From positions 20,246-84,245 of the forward strand of contig UQOJ01000001.1 in assembly GCA_900542635.1 (NCBI GenBank): DNA of 64,000 nucleotides, written 5' to 3'. The notes beneath the pieces are model-generated. The model saw only the letters and a program-made list of their open reading frames with translations, had not been told where the DNA came from and ran no database searches. The translations under genes and the position numbers were made by a program. Every line of letters starts with the position of its first letter. The first letter of the stretch is position 1. The DNA is from an uncultured Collinsella sp. Its GTDB lineage: Bacteria; Actinomycetota; Coriobacteriia; Coriobacteriales; Coriobacteriaceae. This document shows, in pieces, positions 8,380 through 15,959 of this stretch.

Positions 8380-8576
8380 GGCAAGATGGGATTTGTCCGA
8401 AGCTAAACAGCTTTGGGTCACCGTGGACGGGCAGGGGCCTCGACGCGGTTAGACACGAGACACATACATTACGCGACCTCGCCCTGGTGGCCGCACACGT
8501 TGGTTGCGGCCGACGCGGGCCGCGGGCAAGTGCTTGTAAGGGAGCCTTGCCTCTCTTGTACGAGAAAGGACGCGTA
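8380..8576 (+). promoter_or_regulatory. Long leader upstream of nagB, structured
   Basis: About 200 bases separate the EIIA hairpin from nagB. They contain a hairpin (GGCCGCA 8489-8495 with TGCGGCC 8505-8511) and several GC-rich blocks. No known riboswitch was recognised, and it does not resemble glmS. The ribosome site AGAAAGGA lies at 8563-8570. Confidence 0.35.
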
Positions 8577-9305
8577 ATGAAGATCATTAAAGCTAAAGAC
8601 TACGAGGATATGAGCCGCAAGGCCGCTAATATCATCTCGGCCCAGGTTATCCTCAAGCCTGACTGTGTACTGGGCCTTGCCACCGGCTCCACCCCGATCG
8701 GTGCCTACAAGCAGCTCGCTGCTTGGTACAAGAAGGGCGACGTCGACTTTGCCGAGGTCAGCACCTATAACCTGGACGAGTATCGCGGCCTTTCGCACGA
8801 CGATCCCCAGAGCTATCACTACTTCATGCGTGAGAACTTCTTCGATCACATCAACATCGACCTGAACAACACGCATGTGCCCGACGGTTCCAACCCCGAC
8901 GCCGCCGCTGCCTGCTCTGAGTACGACAAGATCGTCGCCGCTGCCGGTTACCCGGATCTGCAGCTGCTCGGCATTGGCAACAACGGCCACATCGGCTTCA
9001 ACGAGCCCGATGACCACTTCTCCAAGGGTACGCACTGCGTCGACCTCACCGAGAGCACCATTCAGGCCAACAGCCGCTTGTTCGACAGCATCGACGATGT
9101 TCCCCGTCAGGCCTACACCATGGGTACCCAGACCATCATGTATGCCCGCATGATCCTGGTCGTCGCCAATGGCGAGGCCAAGGCTCAGGCCGTGCATGAC
9201 ATGTGCTATGGTCCGGTTACGCCCGAGTGCCCGGCTTCGATCCTGCAGCTGCACACCAACTGCGTTGTCGTTGCCGACGAGGCCGCCCTTTCGCTCTGCG
9301 AGTAG
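8577..9305 (+). CDS. nagB: Glucosamine-6-phosphate deaminase
   Basis: A 242-residue enzyme converting glucosamine-6-phosphate to fructose-6-phosphate and ammonia. ATG 8577 is chosen because it follows AGAAAGGACG and gives the standard MKIIKAKDY start. Family blocks are LGLATGSTPIGAY (phosphate site), NLDEYRGL with the catalytic Asp, and GIGNNGHIGFNEP with the ring-opening His. The length is that of the shorter Gram-positive NagB type without the allosteric tail. It opposes amino-sugar synthesis feeding GlmM upstream. Transcription ends at the hairpin at 9340. Confidence 0.96.
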   Translation: MKIIKAKDYEDMSRKAANIISAQVILKPDCVLGLATGSTPIGAYKQLAAWYKKGDVDFAEVSTYNLDEYRGLSHDDPQSYHYFMRENFFDHINIDLNNTHVPDGSNPDAAAACSEYDKIVAAAGYPDLQLLGIGNNGHIGFNEPDDHFSKGTHCVDLTESTIQANSRLFDSIDDVPRQAYTMGTQTIMYARMILVVANGEAKAQAVHDMCYGPVTPECPASILQLHTNCVVVADEAALSLCE

Positions 9306-9339
9306 CGCGAATCCTGCAGCTCGACATAGCCTTGCCTAA

Positions 9340-9366
9340 GGCCTCCGCTTTGCGGGGGCCTTTTTG
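9340..9366 (+). terminator. Terminator of nagB
   Basis: GGCCTCCGC and GCGGGGGCC pair around TTT and are followed by TTTTT. Confidence 0.9.
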
Positions 9367-9753
9367 CTATCCCTTTTTGCCCACTTGACCAAAATCTTGC
9401 CGCAAGCTTGACGAATGCCGGATGTCCAACAGCTTGATTCATTCTATACCAGATTCTATGCAAAAATGCCACTAGTAGGTCGTAGACGGTAGCGGGTGCT
9501 AGGCGAGTTGAATGACATGGCTGAACCTTGTTCATCTGCGTTACACTGCCGCTTAGATGGGACAAGCTGACAAGCTCATTTACCTGCTTAAAGACCGATT
9601 AGTCGGGGGATTAATAACAATCGGCCCTCGCTGTACAAAAACTTGCCGCTTGCGTACCAAAAGACAACCTAAAACACAAGGTCGCTCTATTCATAGCGCG
9701 GCTTGTATGGTCTTGCGGCTACAGTGTCCATACGGTCGAGTTGAGGAGCGGGC
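9367..9753. other. Intergenic region upstream of the STAND regulator
   Basis: About 390 bases, richer in A+T than the flanks, with no credible gene. It should contain the promoter of the 9754 gene (candidate -10-like TATACC near 9448), and a ribosome site GAGGAG is present at 9742-9747. Nothing else was recognised. Confidence 0.5.
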
Positions 9754-12753
9754 ATGGTAAACGATTTGAGCGGTATAGACGACCTCGAGCTGATGCCGTT
9801 AGGCGGAGGCTATATGGTGCGACGCGAACGCTTGATGAATGAGCTTATTGCCAAGGGCCGAAAGGCCGGCATCGTGGTTCTTTATGCGCCCGACGGGTTT
9901 GGGAAGACCTCGGTGCTGCTGCAGTACACCCATGAGGTTAAATGCGACCCGACGCGAGGCCCCGTGCGGATTATCGAGGCCGATCGCGCCACTGGGCGCG
10001 AGGTGTTTATGCAGCTCGAGGTGGTTACCGAAGAACTCAAAGACAAACCGCACTCTCTTATCGCGATTGATAATGTGCCAAACCTCGATCAGCACGATAC
10101 CGAAGACCTCATCGACAGGATCCGCGGCCTGCGCGCTATGGGGGTAGGGGTCTTTATCTCCTGCCGTCCTTCAAATCGTCAGCTGATTCATGGGCTGGGC
10201 GATTCGGTTAAGATCAATGCGCAGATGCTCAAGGTGCATGCCTATGAGTATTCGGCGTGGGCATCGGCGTTTTCGATCAGCACATCGCTCGACTTTTATC
10301 AGCTCACGCAAGGCGTGCCCGAGCTTGTTTCGGCATTGCAGACGGGTCTGTATGGCCAAGGCGACGTAGCCGGTCTGCTCGAAAACGAGATTGTCAACGT
10401 ATATGGCGCGGCACTTGTCGATCTGGCTTCGCTCGACAATAATGCGCTGTTTTGCGTGGCATGTCTCATGGTTTTGATGGGCGAGGGTAATATCGCAGAA
10501 CTCGAGGCTTGTGGGGTAAGGCTGTCGATGGTCGACCAGTCCTACTTTGTACGCGACTACCCGATCTTTGGCTTGGATCCCGCCGAGCGGAGTTTTACGT
10601 GTCTGGGCACGGAGGATAACGGACGCTTGCGTTTGCGTAAGTTGGTGGCCGAGGTTCGCCCCGAACTTGTTCCGAGGGCGGCCCGGATTTTGCTTAAGGC
10701 GGGCCGATGCGATACGGCGATGGGCCTGGCGGACGCCTTTTTGGACCGTGAAGCGGTTCTTGAACTTGCTGGACAGTATGGGGTCGATCTTGCTCTGACG
10801 GGGCATGGGGCCGATATCTGCCGAGCAGCGCTGGGCACGATCGATGCCGACGATCCGGCTCTAGAGCCAACGCCTGCCGAGGCGCTTGGCGTATATCTGG
10901 CAGCGGTCAGCGTGTCCAACACAAAGCTCGCCCGCTATATGGCATCGGTCATCGAGCGCGGGGGCGAACGGGCGGCCTGCGAAATAGACCCTGTTTCATG
11001 GAGGGTGGCCCAGACACTGACGGCTGTTTGCTATGGGGACAACGGGCTTGGGCTCCCTACGAACCTGGCCGTGCCAGAAATCGAGACATCCCATACCGCA
11101 CTCGACATGCTGTCCGCGCATATCGAGGTCAAGCGATGCCTGACCGAGCGGGGAGATGACGGCGCCGTTCTACAGCAGCTCAAAACAAGCAAGGCCTACG
11201 ACTGTGAGCTCGACATCGCGGGGATTTTTATACGGGCCGATAGCATGCTGGTGGAGCTCTTTGATGGGTCGTTTGCGGGAACCGACGAGCGCGACGACGA
11301 GATGACTGTGGTGCGGGAGGCGCTCGACGTACGCGGGCTTAAGGCGATGGCTATCTGGGTGCGCATGGTGTTGGCGGCACGGCGGCTCCTTTCCGGCTTG
11401 CCGGTAACCGACGACGCGGCGTTCAACGAGCTCGATCGTTTTGCTGTGCGCATGCGCGACAACCAGATTCAGCTGTTTGGCCTGTTGCTAGAAGGCTGGC
11501 AGTCGCTGGCAGAGGGACGGCCGGTTAATGCAAAGTTCCGTGCGGTCCAAGTGCTCAAACTTGCCGAGGAGCCGATTGCGTACATGCGCGATAACGCATT
11601 GCTGCTGGAACGCGCGGCATATCTGCGTAACACCTCGATGGTTTCGGTGCGCGAGGAAGCGGAACTACTCGATATAAGCCAGACGCAGGTTGGTGGCGCA
11701 GAAGCCTGGATGGTGGCGCTGCATTTGGCCTGTGCGGGCCGAGACAGCGATCTTGCGGCCTGGATGTCCATGAATCGTGCGGGGATTCTAGAGCCATCGT
11801 ATCGGCTCTTTGCGCGCCTTGCCATGCATTGTCTGGGCGAGCCGGCGGGCAGGATACGCAAGAAGCTTCCCGTGCGCGAGCTGTCGCGGTACTCGCTGCG
11901 CGACGATTTGGAAGGGGAGGGCGAGCGCCTGTTCCAGGCTGGCGAGGTTGAAGCCGTTGATACCATCGACCATATCGAGATTCGCATGTTTGGTGCGTTT
12001 CGCGCCGAGCGCGACGGGTTTCCCATCACGGACAAAATGTGGCGCCGCAAGAAGGCGGCGACGCTTGCCGAGCGGCTTGCGCTGGGCATGGATGCGCTCG
12101 TCGATCGTGAGACGCTGGCCATGGAGCTGTGGCCCCATGCCGAGTTCAATAGTGCCCGCAACAACCTGTACTCGACGATATCGCGCTTGCGGTCGGCTTT
12201 GGGACCGACGCCGGATGGCAAGTCGTGTGTGCTCATCCAAAATGAATGCATCGGACTCAACGGCGACTACGTCAAGACCGATGTACGGCTGTTTGACCAG
12301 ATAAGCCGCGAGGTTTTGGGAAATCGCACGGGTGCGCGCGGACCCCATTTAGTTGAGCTGTGCCTTAAGATTGAGCAGCTTTATGCCGGACCGCTGTATG
12401 TTCCCAATGGCTGTAATCCCACCTACTTTTTGCGCATGCGACGCATTATGCAGTCAAAGTACATCGATTGCATGATTAAGGGAGCAAATGCCGCTCTAGA
12501 AGAAAACGATCTGCAGTCGGCGATTTGGCTGGCGGAGTCGGGGCTTCGACAGGAAACGGCGCGTGAGGATATGGTGCGCTGCGCCATGCGCGTCTACAGT
12601 GCAGCGGGGCGGCGGCGCGATATCGTCGAGCTGTACAGCGGGCATATGCACCATCTGAGGGAGCAGGTCAATGGCGTGCCCGAGCCCGAGACGCGGCGTC
12701 TATACGAGCGCTTGGTGGAGGGGCGGCTCAATCGCGTGTTGGTCGAGCGATAA
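9754..12753 (+). CDS. Large STAND ATPase / SARP-like transcriptional regulator
   Basis: A 999-residue cytoplasmic regulator starting at ATG 9754. Residues 37-60 carry a Walker A loop (APDGFGKT, 45-52) of a MalT/AfsR-type STAND NTPase, followed by IAIDNVPN as the Walker B region. The middle (about 300-730) is helical and repeat-like, as in TPR sensor regions. From about residue 740 comes a winged-helix domain (IEIRMFGAF, then MWRRKKAATLAERLAL and LYSTISRLRSALG) typical of OmpR/SARP DNA binding. The last 150 residues resemble the bacterial transcriptional activator (BTAD) helical domain. The wing helix is near the C-terminus, the reverse of classical SARPs. The target and ligand are unknown; nagB lies just upstream. 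Confidence 0.85.
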   Translation: MVNDLSGIDDLELMPLGGGYMVRRERLMNELIAKGRKAGIVVLYAPDGFGKTSVLLQYTHEVKCDPTRGPVRIIEADRATGREVFMQLEVVTEELKDKPHSLIAIDNVPNLDQHDTEDLIDRIRGLRAMGVGVFISCRPSNRQLIHGLGDSVKINAQMLKVHAYEYSAWASAFSISTSLDFYQLTQGVPELVSALQTGLYGQGDVAGLLENEIVNVYGAALVDLASLDNNALFCVACLMVLMGEGNIAELEACGVRLSMVDQSYFVRDYPIFGLDPAERSFTCLGTEDNGRLRLRKLVAEVRPELVPRAARILLKAGRCDTAMGLADAFLDREAVLELAGQYGVDLALTGHGADICRAALGTIDADDPALEPTPAEALGVYLAAVSVSNTKLARYMASVIERGGERAACEIDPVSWRVAQTLTAVCYGDNGLGLPTNLAVPEIETSHTALDMLSAHIEVKRCLTERGDDGAVLQQLKTSKAYDCELDIAGIFIRADSMLVELFDGSFAGTDERDDEMTVVREALDVRGLKAMAIWVRMVLAARRLLSGLPVTDDAAFNELDRFAVRMRDNQIQLFGLLLEGWQSLAEGRPVNAKFRAVQVLKLAEEPIAYMRDNALLLERAAYLRNTSMVSVREEAELLDISQTQVGGAEAWMVALHLACAGRDSDLAAWMSMNRAGILEPSYRLFARLAMHCLGEPAGRIRKKLPVRELSRYSLRDDLEGEGERLFQAGEVEAVDTIDHIEIRMFGAFRAERDGFPITDKMWRRKKAATLAERLALGMDALVDRETLAMELWPHAEFNSARNNLYSTISRLRSALGPTPDGKSCVLIQNECIGLNGDYVKTDVRLFDQISREVLGNRTGARGPHLVELCLKIEQLYAGPLYVPNGCNPTYFLRMRRIMQSKYIDCMIKGANAALEENDLQSAIWLAESGLRQETAREDMVRCAMRVYSAAGRRRDIVELYSGHMHHLREQVNGVPEPETRRLYERLVEGRLNRVLVER

Positions 12754-12756
12754 AAT

Positions 12757-12785
12757 ACGGGCGCCCGAAGTACTTGGGCGCCCGT
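12757..12785. terminator. Hairpin between convergent genes
   Basis: ACGGGCGCCC and GGGCGCCCGT form a 10-bp stem with a 9-base loop between the STAND regulator and yhbY. T-runs are weak, so it may serve either strand. Confidence 0.6.
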
Positions 12786-12822
12786 AAGCTTGCTATATGT
12801 TGGCTCGCCGGATCATTGGCTC

Positions 12823-13122
12823 TTAGACGAGCTTGATCTTCTCGATGTCCTTGCGCGAGGACTCGCGATATAGCGAGAACTTGCGGCCGATGACCTGGAC
12901 GACCTCGGCGTGGCAACGCTCGGCGAGCTCCTCGGCGGCCTCGCGGGCGGAAAGGCTGGAGCCGTCCAGCACAGAGCACTTAACGAGCTCGTGCTTCTCC
13001 AGGTAGGCGACCGTTTGCTCGACGGTGCCCTCGTTGACATCGGACTTACCGATGATGATGGCGGGGTTGAGGTGATGGGCCATGCTGCGAAGCTGCTTGA
13101 CCTGGGCTCCTGTCAGTGCCAT
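12823..13122 (-). CDS. yhbY: YhbY-family RNA-binding protein (CRM domain)
   Basis: A 99-residue protein that is a single CRM domain: LTGAQVKQLRSMAHHLNP at the N-terminus, the GKSDVNEG loop corresponding to the family GxxG region, and the C-terminal GRKFSLYR. YhbY proteins bind rRNA precursors of the large subunit. Size and motifs are typical. It is encoded alone on the minus strand and ends near the shared hairpin at 12757. Confidence 0.95.
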   Translation of the reverse strand: MALTGAQVKQLRSMAHHLNPAIIIGKSDVNEGTVEQTVAYLEKHELVKCSVLDGSSLSAREAAEELAERCHAEVVQVIGRKFSLYRESSRKDIEKIKLV

Positions 13123-13280
13123 GGGTTCTCGCTTTCTATGTATGGGGCGCCCCGCGACGGGGCCTTAATCTACGTGAGCTGTCCCACGATAGCGCAGGAA
13201 CGGCGCGGTGTGGAGCGCGTTTGCCCAGTTCAAAAAGAATGCGGATGCCGAGTGAGTGGGCAGTGCGGGCTGCGAACAGG

Positions 13281-14168
13281 CTATGAGCTGGGCGCAGAGA
13301 CCGGCTCCCATGCAATAAACGCCCAACGGACCTTGCGGACGTGGTCGAGCATGTAGCGTCCCTGCGGTACGCCCTTGGAGCCTGGCTCGCCGGCACGGGG
13401 ATTCTCAATCATGTGTTGAGCGATGTAGTCGCGCAGGCGGTCGATCTTATCCTCGTTGCCATGCTCGAGCATACGGGAAAAATCTGCTACGCCCGCCTCA
13501 AGGCTATCGAAGGTGTCGCGACGGGGCGATTCAAAGTACGTAACCTGCGGCAACGCACCCATCTGAATGAGGATGTTGAAGGCGTACACAAAGCCATTAC
13601 TGCAGGTAACCGAGGCACCGATAGCGTTCATCAAGTGCAGATCATAGCGCGGGCTGGAGTTGGCGACCATCGTGACAGCACAACGCCGACGAGCCGTACG
13701 ATCAAGCTTGGCAAGCGCACCTTTTAGATTGGTCGTCGTAACCGACCGACTGGCAAAGGCCACATCCACTGCTTTCGCGACCGGTCCAACCAAATCCCAA
13801 TCATCATCCCAAGCAAGCTCAAGCGGTGTAATGCGATCCTCGAGCCCATAGTACTCAATGCCAGCATCAAGCGTGCCCAACATAGCAGGGGAAAAGTCGG
13901 CAGCAATCACAGGATGCCCAGCCTGAGCAAGCGGAATAGCAATCGACCCAGCCCCACACCCCATATCAAGCACAGATTCACCAGGCTTTAACGCCAACAG
14001 CTTCATAAAGACCCGGGCATACGGAGCAGTCTCAAGCGGCCGAAAATGCCGAGCCCTTTTATCCCACTCAAAAGAATCATCAGCCCGCCGCCGACCAGCC
14101 TGCAGGCGCATCCATTCGCCATTCCAATCAGCGGAAAGAAGCTCAGAGCGAGCGTCCCTATCAACCAC
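13281..14168 (-). CDS. Class I SAM-dependent methyltransferase
   Basis: A 295-residue protein starting at GTG 14168 with an ideal AGGAGGTTA site upstream. Residues near 65-80 contain motif I, LDMGCGAGSIAIPLA, which binds S-adenosylmethionine, followed by VIAADFSPAML with the acidic residue of motif II. The C-terminal half has no signature I recognise, so the substrate is unknown. It is a stand-alone gene. The long inverted repeat at 14336-14469 lies between it and the UPF0210 gene upstream. Confidence 0.88.
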   Translation of the reverse strand: MVDRDARSELLSADWNGEWMRLQAGRRRADDSFEWDKRARHFRPLETAPYARVFMKLLALKPGESVLDMGCGAGSIAIPLAQAGHPVIAADFSPAMLGTLDAGIEYYGLEDRITPLELAWDDDWDLVGPVAKAVDVAFASRSVTTTNLKGALAKLDRTARRRCAVTMVANSSPRYDLHLMNAIGASVTCSNGFVYAFNILIQMGALPQVTYFESPRRDTFDSLEAGVADFSRMLEHGNEDKIDRLRDYIAQHMIENPRAGEPGSKGVPQGRYMLDHVRKVRWAFIAWEPVSAPSS

Positions 14169-14335
14169 GGGCTAACCTCCTAGCAACAAAAAAGCGACTC
14201 CTCCCAAAAGAAGAGCCGCAACCAGCATATATCAGAAAAAGAACCGTTCCAACGCCAAATCGCCGCACCAGCCAAGTGGTGCAGGAGCGAAGCAACTGCA
14301 ACCGGGATAGAACCCAACTGAGGTCCCGTTGTGCG

Positions 14336-14469
14336 GGAGCCCCGGGGAGGGCAAATATATAAGGTCGATCGCGAGTTCCGCACGAGCCGGAGAGCACTTA
14401 ATGTGCTCTCCGTGCGAGTCAGGACTGTCCGAGCAGGCGACCTTATATATTTGCCCTCCCCGGGGCTCC
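14336..14469. repeat. 32-bp perfect inverted repeat with an internal hairpin
   Basis: Positions 14336-14367 and 14438-14469 are exact reverse complements over 32 bases, including the unusual AT block AAATATATAAGG inside GC-rich DNA. The 70-base interior folds again: GGAGAGCAC (14389-14397) with GTGCTCTCC (14403-14411), extended by CGCAC/GTGCG across a bulge. It sits between two same-strand (minus) genes, so it may terminate the UPF0210 transcript, but its size and AT core are unusual for a terminator. Confidence 0.85.
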
Positions 14470-14486
14470 TCGCCCGAACCCCTCAG

Positions 14487-15851
14487 CTAGTTCTTCAGCG
14501 AGTTCAGCGGCGCCGGGAAGCGTCCACCGCGGTGGGCAAGCACGGTGCCGGCGTTGGGGTTCACCGGCATGATGGGCGCACGGCCGAACAAGCCACCGTA
14601 CTCGACGCAGTCGCCCACGCCCTTGCCGATGGCAGGAATCACGCGGACGGCCGTGGTCTTGTTGTTGATGACGCCGATGGCCATCTCGTCGGCGATGATG
14701 CCGGCGATGGTCTCGACCGGGGTGTCGCCGGGGATGGCGATCATGTCCAGGCCAACGGAGCACACGCAGGTCATAGCCTCGAGCTTCTCGAGCGAAAGCG
14801 CACCGGCCTCGACGGCGGCGATCATGCCGGCATCCTCGGACACGGGGATAAAGGCGCCGGAGAGACCGCCCACGCTGGAGCTGGCCATGACGCCGCCCTT
14901 CTTGACGGCATCGTTGAGCATGGCGAGCGCGCAGGTCGTGCCCGGGCCACCGCAGGTGCCAACACCGATGATCTCGAGGATGCGTGCGACGGAGTCGCCG
15001 ATGGCGGGCGTGGGAGCCAGCGACAGGTCGACAATGCCCTTCTCGACACCCAGGCGATGGGCGGCCTCGCGGCTCATGAGCTCGCCGGCACGGGTGATCT
15101 TAAAGGCGGTCTGCTTGATCTTCTCGGCGACTTCCATCATCGATGCGGAATCGGGCAGCGTCTCCAGGGCTGCGGCCATAACGCCGGGGCCCGAGACGCC
15201 TACGTTGATGACGGCGTCGGCCTCGCCACCGCCGTGGACGGCGCCCGCCATAAACGGGGAGTCCTCGACCATGTTGGCAAAGCAGACAAACTTGGAGGCG
15301 CCAACGGAATCCTCATCTGCCGTAAGCTTGGCGGCTTCGATGATGGTCTGAGCCGCCATGAGCACGGCATCCATGTTGATGCCGGCGCGCAGGCTGGCGA
15401 CGTTGACGCTGGAGCAGACGCGGCTCGTGGTGGCGAGCGCCTGGGGGATGGACTGGATGACGCGGCGGTCGGCGTCGCCGATGCCCTTCTGGACGAGTGC
15501 GGAGAAGCCGCCCAGGTAATCGATACCGAGCGTCTCTGCCGCGCGGTCGAGGGCATGCGCGATAGGGGTGAGGTCCTCATCCTTGCAGCACGCGGCGATC
15601 TGCGCCACCGGGGTGACGGAAACGCGCTTGTTGACGATGGGGATACCGTACTCGCGCTCGAGGTTCTCGGCGGTCTCGACCAGATGCTCAGCCGTGTGCG
15701 TCACGTGGTCGTAGATCTTCGTGCACATGCGGTCGAGGTTCTCGTCGCCGCAACCCATGAGCGAAACACCCATGGTGATGGTCCTGATGTCGAGGTTCTG
15801 CTCCTCAACCATGCCGCGGGTTTCCGCGATTTCTGCGGGCGTGATCGCCAT
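14487..15851 (-). CDS. UPF0210 / DUF711 family protein (PFL-like fold)
   Basis: A 454-residue protein. ATG 15851 is chosen (MAITPAEIAETR) because AGGAGC precedes it and the length then matches the family at about 450; an upstream extension to 15908 is less likely. Recognisable blocks are MEEQNLDIRTITMG-like at the N-terminus, GGFSALVQKG, the glycine-rich ALMLNDAVKKGG-type region and a C-terminus ending FPAPLNSLKN. Members have a pyruvate formate-lyase-like fold but no proven reaction. The ACT-domain gene that often accompanies this family is not adjacent here. Confidence 0.9.
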   Translation of the reverse strand: MAITPAEIAETRGMVEEQNLDIRTITMGVSLMGCGDENLDRMCTKIYDHVTHTAEHLVETAENLEREYGIPIVNKRVSVTPVAQIAACCKDEDLTPIAHALDRAAETLGIDYLGGFSALVQKGIGDADRRVIQSIPQALATTSRVCSSVNVASLRAGINMDAVLMAAQTIIEAAKLTADEDSVGASKFVCFANMVEDSPFMAGAVHGGGEADAVINVGVSGPGVMAAALETLPDSASMMEVAEKIKQTAFKITRAGELMSREAAHRLGVEKGIVDLSLAPTPAIGDSVARILEIIGVGTCGGPGTTCALAMLNDAVKKGGVMASSSVGGLSGAFIPVSEDAGMIAAVEAGALSLEKLEAMTCVCSVGLDMIAIPGDTPVETIAGIIADEMAIGVINNKTTAVRVIPAIGKGVGDCVEYGGLFGRAPIMPVNPNAGTVLAHRGGRFPAPLNSLKN

Positions 15852-15959
15852 CCTTGCGCTCCTATCTGCCAAAACGAGCATAGTCTTATCTATTCTAACG
15901 TGCCGCACGTGCCAAGTGGCGCATGCGGCACGTTTTGGTGCTCGGTTGTTTCCGTTGTG

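Noticed and set aside
8380..8576. glmS-type ribozyme or other known riboswitch upstream of nagB
   Set aside because: No glmS core sequence or known aptamer consensus could be recognised; only generic hairpins are present.
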